Assembly (NCBI GenBank): GCA_020086605.1
Contig: JACBWW010000016.1
Span: forward strand, 22,906,019 to 22,970,018
Origin: Lanius collurio
Lineage: Eukaryota; Chordata; Aves; Passeriformes; Laniidae
Reading direction: 5' to 3'
DNA length: 64,000 nt
The first letter of the stretch is position 1, and each line of letters opens with the position of its first letter. A model generated the notes under the pieces. That model saw only the letters and a list, made by a program, of their open reading frames with translations. It was not told where the DNA came from and made no database searches. The position numbers and the translations under genes are program-made. Shown here piece after piece: positions 10,501-21,525 of this stretch.

Positions 10501-13467
10501 CTTCCACCCCTTGGAAGTCCATAAACATGCATAAAATATTTTGGTGTCATATTAGGAATATTGTGCTTGATGAACTGACCTATCTGACTGCACTTTAAGG
10601 ACATTTTATTTCAGTCATTTTTCTGGTTCACAGTTTTCCTCATGGTGGTGTTGCCTGCAGAAGCTAAGAAGTCAACAGATAAAAAATCCAAACCCAACGT
10701 TTCATTTGCACAAGTTTTCTTTTCACATGGCAATGAATGCTGGTGTCCAAATTCCAAAGAAAGAAGCTTGTGCTGAGACCTCCTGCTACCTCTGAACTCC
10801 ATTAAAGAGTTCCTTCATCTCTGATTTGGAGCTTCCTCTCGTACCAAAAGAATCTTCTGGAAACAAAACAGAATGACACCATTCCTCTTTAAAATTCTTA
10901 TCACTGTACTTTGGCTAAATATTTTCCACCAACTTCTCTGCAGAGTTCTTAGGTTCTCAAGAAATACCCTTGGGCAGAGTCCATAACTGCTGACATTTAT
11001 GACCTAGAGATGACAGTGCTTTTTGTGGATGGGGTTGATAAGTAGGTGGCATACCAAATGTTTGGTATTCCAAAAAAATCCTTGGCATCAAATTATGTTT
11101 TTGCAAGCAGATCAGATCCTGTTGCAGAGACACTTTGAACAGCCTCAGTAACTTAGTGCTTGCTGTGCTCGAAAAAGGATTAATATTTACTTTTAGCCTT
11201 TTTTTTTATGAGGTATTGAGCACTCCTTTGTGGGTCTAGGTGAGCTTTATTCAGAAAGACACCTGTTAAAATAAGTTTAGAGTTCTTGGTTCTGTATTGT
11301 TGCTTAACTCTTTCCTATTCCCTCTGATTGACAGCAATAAACTGGTGGATGTGCAAAGGCTGATATGCACTGCTCAAGCACATAAACAAACTCTGCTTCC
11401 TGCCCAGTCACTCACACAGGCACATCCTGGTTGCTTAGTAAGGAAAAAAAAAGGAAAGTAAACATTACATGGGCAGATTGGGTTCCAGGTTTCAAATGTT
11501 TGTGGGAAGAATCCAATGCAAAGCCATAATTTTAAGTGCTGAGTAGGAGGTACTGTGAGCTTAATTCTCTAACATCTGTTAAGCTTGTTCTCTAAGTAGC
11601 AAAAACACATTAATGAGCTAAAATCAAGGCTGCCATACAAGGAAGAGAAATTTGGAGTAATATTGTGTGTGTGAGCAGGAGGCAGGATATAAAATACTCC
11701 TTTTGCTATTTGTATTTTGTGAAAAGCAAGTAAGAAGGATTTGCCTATGTTTAAAAAAAAATAGATCTGGTTTGCAGCTTGTGGTTTATTCTCAACTTAT
11801 TTGTGAGTCAGCAGCTAAAGGCAGAGCTGAAATAGGGGAAAAATAGGGAAATTCATGAGATAGTATCAGGAACAGTATTATGCAATGTCTTTGTAGTAAA
11901 ATTTCTTCCAAGGAACTTGCAGCACCTGCATCCAGACTTGGGAGCTTTGGGGAGATGGAGTGCAAAATTAAGAAGTAAAAAACATGTTGAAAAGAATATC
12001 TTAAAACTGCTTTTCCAGCTGAGTGCTGAGAGGGAGAAGCTGAGTGCTGTCACCCCCCAGGTGACAGATGCAGTATTAATCACCCAGAGCAGCAGAGGTG
12101 TCCTCTCTGGCAGAGGAATTGGCTTTTGTTCCTCTGACCAGGTCACAGAGCCAGGGCCAAGAAAATAAAGCAGGCTTTCTTGCCAATATTCCTAGGTGTT
12201 AGACTCATGGCACACCATTATTTTTAGCTGATTGCTCATCACTTGGACACATGACCTTGCTTAATGAGATTAGTGTGTGTTGCACCTAATCTGCTGGGCA
12301 GGACCAGCATGCTGGGAGGCAGCAGCCAGCATTCCCAGCAGGACCACAATATGCTCTACAGCTTGGAGTTTTTTCTACTTTCTGACATTATTAGAAGCTG
12401 ATGATCTGTACAACTACTCTGGTGACCCCTCACAGTGGCACTGCTTTGGTCTGTGCCAGGGACAGAGCTCCCTTGTGCTGGCCAAGCAAAGAACAAAAAC
12501 ATGGGCCCTGGACCCAGCAGTGGGGTCTGGGCATGGAGTGCCAGATTGAAGCAGGGAAAAATGGTTGTGTGATTGCAGATCTCCACAGACTGACCACATT
12601 TCTGTGAGCTCTTTAAGGGGTGGGAGGAGGGGAAGCCTCAGTTGGTTTCTTCAGCCAAGGTGTTGTTTTATGCCATTTTCAATGCAAGTGAAACTTTGTC
12701 CTAATTAATTATTATCCAGAATCATACTTGGAGCTTTCTGAAATAAGAAGCTCTTTTTATTTTCCTCTTCTAGTTCACCTGCTGCCTCTCACTCTCAGTG
12801 ACTGTAGATTTGTGATATCCATCACACTGGTTACAAGCCAGCCATGGATGTGAGCAGCCACATTGTGCCAGTAGATCCTGACCTGTACTCAATGTTACTA
12901 TTAAAGAAAAAAAATTATTAATTTGAAATGTGAATAATCATATTCTGTTAATCAGGACTTTCCAAATCCTTCCCCCTTTGCCAATACTCCTCCCTCTGAC
13001 CACCCCATCTGCCAAATCCAGAAATGATCCAGGTCACTCCTTTGGCAGAAGTGGGCTGTTTTTAAGTAGAGCCATTTTGATGCTCTGTAAGTACCATGTA
13101 ATCATTAAATGCCATTAAATGCATTGATCCTTTCATTTTCTGAAGTATCAGAAGCTGTGTGTCAGCTGAGTTTCATGTGTTTCAGAGATGTAATAGGTTC
13201 ATACAAACGCTAAACACTTGTCTGACGTTTCAAATGCTTCTGTCAGCTCTTAGTATTCTCACAGCTTGATTAAAATGTAAATGTTAACTATTAATTAAGA
13301 ACAAACTGTGAGAAATTAAGAACAGTGAATTTGTCACTGTATTAAATGTCAAATAGTTAATATAGTGAAATAAGCAACTCGTTGTGAATAATTAAATCAA
13401 TTTACTTAACCTCACTTTGTTCTTGTAGGATGTCAAAGAGTAGGCAGAGATTTCACACCACGCTCTC
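4521..13467. other. Intron 1 interior, nothing definite seen
   Basis: This is ordinary A+T-rich intronic sequence with scattered homopolymer runs. No recognisable exon, RNA gene or complete transposon was found. Weak protein-like open frames occur but lack paired splice sites or family motifs. Confidence 0.5.
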
Positions 13468-13723
13468 ATGGCTCAACACATTTTCAGAAAATTATTTTCT
13501 GAATCTTTAAAGTGGTGTGAATTGATGGTGGAGAGCTCTTGGAAACATAACTTTATTTATTATTTTTTTCCTCTGGGTAACATGTACCTGATTGTCACGT
13601 GGTTACTTTATAATTACCAGCATCACACCACACGTGGGGTGTTTGGCATGAAGGGAGGCAGCAGCTCTTGGCACTTTCTCCATCAGTCATTTTATCTGCT
13701 TTTCTTTTCTTTTCCTTCCCCAG

Positions 13724-13935
13724 GTTTTATAAACATGCCCAGTGAGAAGCAGCCTGCAGTGACCTACTACGTGGGGGTTGATGTGGGCTCGGCCAGCGTT
13801 CGTGCAGCTCTGGTGGACAGGTTTGGGACCGTGGTGGCACACGCAGAGCAGCCCATCCAGGTGTGGGAGCCCCAGCCAGACCACTATGAGCAATCCTCTG
13901 CTGACATCTGGGCTGCCTGCTGCTCTGTCACAAAG
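13724..13935 (+). CDS. FGGY: FGGY coding exon 1 (residues 1-67, with start codon)
   Basis: The ATG is at 13735, after 11 nt of 5' UTR, with A at -3. The acceptor is TTCCTTCCCCAG and the donor is AAG|GTGGGC (GT at 13936), phase 0. The peptide opens [20 protein letters not shown] and carries the first phosphate-binding motif of the sugar-kinase/actin/hsp70 fold, D-V-G-S at residues 16-19, with R23 after it. Next come [12 protein letters not shown] at residues 44-55 and DIWAACC at 57-63, which match the human protein as I know it. The start gives an N-terminus of the same length as human FGGY up to YYVGVDVG. An open frame that begins at 13468 and reads through the acceptor is fortuitous. Confidence 0.95.
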
Positions 13936-15762
13936 GTGGGCAAGCACAAAAGGCAGGTTTGGGGTGGGAATGCTCACGGTGCTGCTGCCCCCGTGCCTGG
14001 CACTTCCACTCGGGTCTGTCCATGCTGTGGAACTTGGAACCACCCTTGTGCAGTAAAGGCATCTTGAGGCTGATGCAGCCTCACAATGTCTGTTTTATTG
14101 GTGAGGAGCTGAAGGCCAGAGTGAAAAAAACTCATGCTACAACTGCAAGAAGAATGGAAGGCCTTTCTTTGTGCTGTTATTGCTGGGGAGGATTTACTCA
14201 CTGCCTTCAGGGCTCACATCTGTGAGCTTTGTTTAGCTGTGTATGCTCTACGTGTGAGCCAGTTCTTGGAGCAGTCAGAGTTGCTCAGAAGCTGGCAGTG
14301 CATGTATCTAGAGAGGTACATTGGGCTGTTCTGGAGTCACAAAGGAGAATTTACTGGAGAGAGATTGTAGTCTGGTTTGTGGATGGCCCCTAAAGTAACA
14401 CTTGCTATCCTCATTATAAGAGGATCCAGTATTATAAGACCAAAATAAATAATAAATGTCTGTGGATTGTATCAAGCATAAAACCAGATTGAAACAGACT
14501 TCACTATAGGGGTAAATTTGTATCCTCTGATCCAGGGCTCTGCCTGTACATGCTGGAGATAAAGGTAAATTAGAGACCTTGCATGCAGTGCACACAGAGG
14601 CCATTTCATCTTCCTTACTAAAGCCCTGGCCTGCTCCATGGTCTAAGGTTGGCTTTTTAAATATTCATGATATGCTTGGTAATTTGCAGATGGACTGTTC
14701 ACCCATTGTCTTGTTATTGATCAGCCTTTTCAAACATTAATGAGCTTGGCTCTGCAGAAATGCCCTGAGATGGAGAAGGTGAGTGGGATGGAAGGGAAAG
14801 AAGGGAGTGACAGGAGTGATATGGAAGAATAGCTTGATGTTAAAGCAGATCAAGTCTTCCTTTGTTTATTTGATTTTTCTCTGAGTGGCTTTGTTCTTGC
14901 TCTGGACCTCTTTTAATGCAATCTCTTATATTTAAGCAATAAAATGGTCTCAGAAACTGCAGTTTTACAGAGCCAGTAAGAGACTGGCACTGTGCAAGTC
15001 TAGTGAAAGTCTTTCCTTATAGTACTAATTAAAATAATGATATTTTTATTGTTGCCGAGAAGTGGCAATTTATTACTGTGCTACATTTTAGGTGTCTTGC
15101 AACCTCATTTGGCACTTAATCCTTGTGGATGTTGTGTTTTTTTTTCCAGTGCTGCTGGGAGCCATGAAATTCAGGCATTTTGAGGCAATGGTTTGGGTTG
15201 TTTTTTTTTTTTTTTTATGAAAACCTTCCAAAAAGTGTGCTCTTCAAACTCTTGGTAGCTAAGCAAAGGTGTGCCTTACAGAGGTGTTATCATGGCTACA
15301 GATTTTAACTAACTTTATTTTTGGGAGCCTCCAGTATTGTGAGGCAAATACAATATTACCATAGCAATTCTGGAAGATTGTTGTTTCTACAGGCAGGAGG
15401 GCAGTGAAGTAACTGATGGAAACACTTTGGTCCTAATCCTGTGTCCATGTTTCACAGCAGCTCCAAGCTTTAGAAAAGAGAGAAAATTTACATTACAGGT
15501 TTTCTGCTACCTTTATTTACTGATACTTTTCTGCTTCCTGCTTTTATCCAGGACTGTGGGTAAAGACTTCTGAATCAAATTTGAAACCCAAAAGAATTTC
15601 TGGTAATTTGATGCATTTATGTTTCAAAGTTTTAAAGAACACTGAATTTAGGAAATTTCAGAGTTTGGGCTAACTTGTAGCTCATTTTCTGTGCTTATAT
15701 TCACATGATACTTGCTCATGTGTGGATATATTGGTATTGCTGTGTGTTTTGTGAATTTTCAG
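13936..15762 (+). other. Intron between FGGY coding exons 1 and 2
   Basis: GT-AG intron of 1827 bp in phase 0, running from GTGGGC to GTGAATTTTCAG. It contains poly-T runs at about 15137-15146 and 15203-15217. I see no other feature. Confidence 0.85.
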
Positions 15763-15874
15763 GAAGTTGTCCATGGAGTGGATGCCAGCCAGATCCGAGG
15801 GCTCGGGTTTGATGCTACCTGTTCCCTGGTTGTGGTGGATAAACAGTTCCAGCCTTTGGCAGTCAACTCTCAAG
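15763..15874 (+). CDS. FGGY: FGGY coding exon 2 (residues 68-104 and part of 105)
   Basis: The exon of 112 nt encodes [20 protein letters not shown] followed by [17 protein letters not shown]. The acceptor is GAATTTTCAG and the donor is CAAG|GTAGGG (GT at 15875). It ends in phase 1, leaving one G that completes Gly105 with the next exon. The [12 protein letters not shown] segment at residues 79-90 is a conserved strand-loop of the FGGY N-terminal domain, and the D-K-Q-F run that follows matches the human protein closely. Confidence 0.95.
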
Positions 15875-17613
15875 GTAGGGCTCCACACAAAATGTGATAT
15901 TACTGTGTGTTTGATGGGAGGGAATTTTCCATGGCATCCAAATCCCAAGTGGTGGGGCTGACTCTTGGAGATGGAGATGACACAAACATTTTACAAGGGG
16001 ATTTTTTCTCCCCCTGGTTTTACTGTTTTAATTTTACTGCAAAATTAAATTTGAGATGACAGTTACTTACTGTTTGGTTAAATATTTGGCATCCTAAGAT
16101 CACATTCATTCATCTTGACTCTGAGAAATTGCTTCTTAGGGAAATCTATGCTCATTTTTCTTTTCTGCCTATTTTCCTCTCCTTCAGACTGTACTGGTCA
16201 TGGCTTTTATAGTGTGTATAAATGCCCATCCACACTGGCTAAAGGAATGTTAAAAATGTTAGTGTTACTGTAGTCTAAATGCTTGCTCTGTCATGGAGCT
16301 GCAGGCAAGAGGTTCAGTTTGTGTATTTTATTCCACTGGTATTCTGTCTTTGTCTAGGACAGGGCTAAACTTCAGAAGCAGTCTGTGACTTTTTTCTAAA
16401 AATCTGGGGTGTTTTATTAGTTTTTGGGTAGATGATTGAGATGACTCACCAAAAATCTGTGCTGCACTTTTTCCCCAGTGAATCCCACTTAAGATACCAG
16501 TAGTTACAGAGACATAATCATAATTCTGTGTACATTCCCTTTCTGTTTGCAGATGTGTTTGTCATCTCCTCCTAGCCTCAAAAAACCAGCTTTGCACCCA
16601 AAATGTCCTTCTCTAAATTTAGATCAGATTGTTTATTTTTCAGTTTGAGAGTCTCTTACAATCTGTTCAATGCCTAATGATGTCTGGGGCTATTTTGGGT
16701 CCAGTAAGTCAAATTCAGTTCTCATTTTTTGTGCTCTGATATCCCCAAGAACTTTGAGTTTACACAGTGGTGGTGCTAAAGAACAAGACAAGAATTCACT
16801 CAATACTGTAATGCTGGGAAGAGCCTTGCAGTGGTGGGGTTTCAGGCAGTTTCACAGTCCTAAGTTGTATTTCAGCCCATTTTAGGAATATTGATGTGCC
16901 TCACACTTCTGCCTTGTTTTAGACTGTGTTTTCAGGATGATGCTTGAGTGGCTGTGCTTAGCCAGAGAGGAATCTGCAGTGTCACCTGGATTACTGTTCC
17001 CTCTGTCTGGCAGGTCCTCTGGAGGTTAATTTGGATAAATTGTTCTTTGTTTCTTGTTCTCATTCGTGTCTGGTGCAGACTTGCCAAATGCTTTCTCCTT
17101 GCACATCTGAAATAAAAGCATTTCAGCAAATTATCCCACTTGAAACAGTATTTCAGAAAGGAATTAGGGTAGTTCTTCTCATAACCATAGAAGAGGGAAG
17201 AGAATCCCTGTAGCCAATTGAGTTAATTTCAGTTCACAACCTGATTGTTCAGATTTTGTCACATTTTTAGTTTTTAGACACCAAAATGTTCCTTTATATT
17301 TCTAATTAAATATGTGAACTTTGTCGGGAAGTTTGGGTTCTTTGAATGAAATACAAGAGAACATGGTGTTTCACAGTTCTTGGATGCTCACAAGCCCGAT
17401 TGGTTTCAGTCAGCATTCTCAGTGCTCCCAAAGTTGGCTGAGAGGGCTAAAATTTTGTTTTTAGATACCCACTGGGAATTATTAACACAAATAGAATTTG
17501 AGTTTTCAATGTAAAAGTGAAAATGTGAAGCAGTTTGAGCCTAGTAACTTCTAGTACTGAGCTGGGGCTAAACCAGAGCTAAAATAATCTCTTTTTTCTG
17601 TTTTCCCCCCAAG
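15875..17613 (+). other. Intron between FGGY coding exons 2 and 3
   Basis: GT-AG intron of 1739 bp in phase 1, from GTAGGG to TTTTCCCCCCAAG. No repeat or extra exon was recognised in it. Confidence 0.85.
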
Positions 17614-17765
17614 GACAGAACCATAGGAATGTGATCATGTGGATGGACCATCGTGCAGCGAGTCAAGTCAAGCACATCAATGCAACCCAACACAGGGTTC
17701 TGAGCTATGTGGGGGGTGCCATGTCTGTGGAAATGCAGCCACCTAAACTGCTCTGGATAAAGGAA
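17614..17765 (+). CDS. FGGY: FGGY coding exon 3 (rest of residue 105 to residue 155)
   Basis: The exon of 152 nt completes Gly105 and encodes residues 106-155. It contains [10 protein letters not shown] at residues 110-119, the W-x-D-x-R signature of FGGY sugar kinases that helps bind the substrate. [18 protein letters not shown] follows near the end and is a conserved segment of the N-terminal domain. The acceptor is a pyrimidine tract ending CCCCCCAAG and the donor is GAA|GTGAGT (GT at 17766), phase 0. Confidence 0.96.
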
Positions 17766-20751
17766 GTGAGTGCATTTAACACTGTGGTGCATTTTTACTG
17801 GTGATTAGTGCCCCTGGTTAATTCCTGAGAATGAGGTTTCTCCAGCCATAGTGCTGAACCTCAAGGTGTGCAGAGTAAGGCCAGGCTAAAGTTGTGGTTT
17901 AAACCTTTTGAGGTTCTTTTTTCCTCTCAATTTCATATAAATATGTTTGATTTTATTGAAATGGAGTGTTCCATGATAGAAACATTCCAAATGCCTTTCT
18001 TATCTGGGATTAGATATACATACAAATTGAGGTGCAGGTAATAAATGAGTTCTGAAAGTATCCTAGGATTTAGTTATGGAGGTGTATTTCCTGCTCTAGC
18101 TCCTGGGGCCTGGAGTGCCAGAGGAACTGCTTTTGAGGCATCCAGCAGTGCAGGGTGTGATGGCTTTGGCTGCTGGTGGAGGAACTCTCCACTTCCAGCT
18201 TCTGTTCAGCTCTGTCCCATCAGCAGGAAGTAAACCATGTGTAGAAGGAAGGCACCCTGTGTGTAATGTGGAGCTCTGCCTCTGTCTCCTGTGTTTGAAT
18301 TTTGTGTGTTACAATGACACATGGCCTCTTAATAACAACTGCCAGATAAAAGGAGAGACACTTGCCACTTGAAATTGTTGTAACCTCCTCCAGCCTGGCT
18401 TTTTGCATTTGGCCTCAATGATGCTCACTGTCATTTTAACAAAGCCCAAATGTCAGTTGCTTGCTGCCAGTTTCAAGCAGCCAGATTCTCCTGTCCTTAC
18501 AGACATGAGACATTATATTAAAACAAGGGGCAGATTGGGGAAAATCAAAGGAAATAATTCCTAGAAGCAGGTACTGACAGATTAATGACATCAGAGGGTA
18601 GTGAATGTTGATAATGAAATATGATTATCCATCTACTAGCTCTTCCCTCCTCAAGCTATGAGTATCACACATCAGTCATTCTATAAATAATAAAAGGTAA
18701 GCCATAAAAACACTGAATGAATCGTTTGCATTTAGAACATTTTTATATTGCAAGAGGTATCAGTACCCAACTGCTCAGGAAATCCAGATTATGAGGTGTC
18801 CAAATGTGGTCCCGTGGAGGTGTGAGTGTGCTGTGACCTCAAAGCCCTGTGACATAATTGCTGTGGTAAAGGGGAGCACATTGCAGGGCTTGTTCCTTCC
18901 CCAAAGCCCGTGGGTGGGACACAGGATCTTCCTGACCCCAGGTGCCAGCCAGCAGCAGGGATTTCCTGGCAGAAGGGTGCTACACAACAGGGCTTGTTCA
19001 TATGTCCCTTTTCAGCTGCTGACATACCAGCTAAGGAGATTATGGTCCTTAAGAGAGGGTTTTTTACCTCAGTGTCTGCCTGCTGAGCTGCCCACGAGAC
19101 ACTCCCTGCGTCCTAAGTGGTCTGGCTGTGACTCACCATTAAACTGCTTAAGCTTGCCCTGCTTAGCTGGGGCACCTCAGCACCCACAGCACCACCTCAG
19201 CTGCTGGGGAGCAGGAACAGCTATCCTGGAGTGGGCTGTGATCAGCTGAGATTTGGTTAAACCTTTTAGCTCTGCAGAGGTGTGGGATTGAGTGGTTTTA
19301 TTGCTTCTGTACTCCTTGCAAAGTAGGAGGAGGAAAGGAATTAAATGAAGAGGGATGGTTTATTTTCCGTGCCAGGCACAGCAATGCATCCCTGGCTTAC
19401 CTGACATCAGGGCTGTCAGCAAGGGGTCATGTTGGACTCTGAGAGCTCAAACTCAGCCTCATGTAATGCAAGTGTCCTCATCTTTTGTCCAGAAAGGCAA
19501 ATCTTGTAATAACTTTGAGTGTCAGGTTGTTCAGATGAGCTCCACAAGAGCAGTTTACACACTCGTTGTTTCTCAGTGGTCTGCCTTGAACTGGGCTACA
19601 AATACGAATTACTTAAGTCTCTTCAGTTTCTTTCTTACCAATATTTTATAGATCAATACCCTATGACACAGGTATTAAAGGTATGGTCAGGAAAACTACT
19701 TATAGAATGGTATTTAATGGTGTCCTTCCTGGTTTTTTTGAGTTGTATCATCTTTATTTTCTGTGTTAAGTGTATTTCCCATGGCAGTGTGAGATTTTGA
19801 TCTAGCTCACACACCACAGGGAAAAAAATACAGTCAGTAATTCTGACTCCAGGATTATTTCTTAAGATAGTGGTTATGCACAAGCTGGCAAAAAGGAAGC
19901 TTAGTTTTCAAATCCTGTGGGAGAGTTGCAAGATTAGCAGGTAGAAAGACAACATTTTAATTTTATTCTGTCCTTTACAGCTGAGACTATCTGAGAGCTT
20001 TGCAAAGTTGAAACTGAAATTCCCGTCATGCTTCTACTTAATTGTGATAACTGGTGTTCAGTAAATGACTGCACTGTACCTGCTTTGACCTGGGTTACTG
20101 CCTGGGAAAGTTTTGCAGTGTCTGCCCACACTGTGCCTGGCTTTGGTGCTCATGGCTTTGGTCTCCCCAGCTTTCCTGACTACTGAGTGTAGTGAGATGG
20201 GGTGTTTTTTTTCCTTTCCTTCCTTATGCCTTTCTCAGTGTTCCTCCCTAATGTTGTCATATACCTGCCAGGAATCTGAGACAAAACCAGTGGATTTGGC
20301 ACATTCTCCTATGTCTGATCATAATCAAAACTGGCTAAACCAAGGTGTATCCATAAGCTATTTTGAGCCTTTGTCCCTTTGGTTGGCATCACATTTCTGG
20401 AAAGTTTTTCATCAGAGGGCTTGACATGGCTGCAGCATGTTCAGTGCAGGGATGTTTGTGAAGAAAACAAAGAACAAAACCCACAGCCAGACACTTTGCA
20501 CAGTCATGCTCCAGGTCAGCATGTACACCCTGATATATGAAGAATCACTGCTGACTTTTGCTTTGAATTCCCTGGACCTTATTTTGAACTCCCCAGGAAT
20601 TTTAATGTTTCTGCTGTTAAATATTTGTGCTGTTTTCCTTCTGTACATCTTTGCCTGGGATTGGTGCTGTGTACATTCCACAGCTGCTTGCATTGGTATG
20701 GGTTTTGCAGAGAGGGTGCAGTGGGGAAAAGTACTGCTTTATGTCTGAAGT

Positions 20752-20806
20752 GAAATAATAAAATAGCAGTTAAATAATAATGATAAAATAAATAAAAGAT
20801 AAACTT
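20752..20806. repeat. A-rich low-complexity stretch
   Basis: Imperfect AAT, AATA and AATAAA units run through this interval. It is a simple-sequence tract inside an intron. The AATAAA hexamers here are part of the repeat and are not taken as polyadenylation signals. Confidence 0.6.
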
Positions 20807-21249
20807 ATGAGTTTAAGTAGATGCACTTTAGGAAGGATGTTATTTAAAGTGCTGTTACTAAATGATTGGTGGTCTGCTCTTACACCCAGAGGTTAATTGT
20901 GTGTACATTGTCACCAAAGCCTCCCTCTCCCTTTCCATGGTGCTCACCTGTGTCTGGAAGGCCACGTTAGGACATGTGTGATGACAAGATACTCTTGTCT
21001 CCTGTTTCTGGGTCCTCCTAACAACAGTATTTGCAAACTCTGTGAGGAAGGGTCTGACATGGGTCAAATCAGCAGTGCTGGTAGCTTGTGAGTGATGAGG
21101 GTGTCTCTCAAATGAGGAGTGGAATTTCTGTGGCTTGAGGAATTTTCATCTAAGCAGTTAAATGCATTGCTAAAATATGACTTTGCAAATTTACCTTGAC
21201 TTGGTTGGAAGTAATGAAGGGGAAGGAGAAGGGGGAAGGACTAAGGTGA

Positions 21250-21525
21250 CCAAGAAGAAAGTTGGAGAGGGACTTCAGACAAAGGCCTGGAGTGCCAGAG
21301 GCCAGCATTCCATGGGATAATGGGAAGGAACTCTTCCCTGTGAGGGTGGGGAGGCCCTGGCACAGGCTGTCCACAGAAGCTGTGGCTGCCCCATCCCTGA
21401 AAGTGTCCGAGGCCAGGAGGGGCTTGGAGCACCTGGGGACAGTGGGAGGTGTCCCTGCCCAGGGCAGGGGGTGGGACTGGATGGGCTTTAAGATCCCTTC
21501 CAACCCAAACCAGTGTGTGATTCAA
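21250..21525 (+). mobile_element. CR1: CR1 retroposon, 5'-truncated
   Basis: Landmarks of an avian CR1 3' region are present in order: GGAGAGGGACTTCAGACAAA, CTGTGAGGGTGGGGAGGCCC, TGGCACAGGCTG, AGCTGTGGCTGCCCCATCCC, GGTGTCCCTGCCC, GGACTGGATGGGCTTTAAGA, CCCTTCCAACCC, and GTGTGATTC at the end. Compared with the usual form, the part between the first block and the GTGAGGGTGG block looks shortened, which suggests an internal deletion. Confidence 0.92.

Larger units (their letters stand above)
3642..13723 (+). other. Intron 1 of FGGY
   Basis: This intron is inferred between the leader exon and the first coding exon. It contains the downstream half of the CpG island, a good CR1 copy at about 4246-4520, and simple A/T runs such as 6390-6403 (A-rich) and 9941-9965 (T-rich). 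The acceptor is a pyrimidine tract ending TTCCTTCCCCAG at 13723. Open frames inside it (for example 9184-9447 on the plus strand, ending in a short coiled-coil-like run) have no supporting structure. Otherwise I see nothing definite. Confidence 0.6.

Noticed and set aside
13468..14067. Open frame of 199 codons on the plus strand, the longest in the window
   Set aside because: It contains FGGY coding exon 1 but reads through the splice acceptor on the left and the donor on the right. Only 13735-13935 is coding; the rest is intron.
20752..20806. Several AATAAA hexamers as polyadenylation signals
   Set aside because: They belong to a low-complexity A-rich tract in the middle of an FGGY intron, with no exon upstream.
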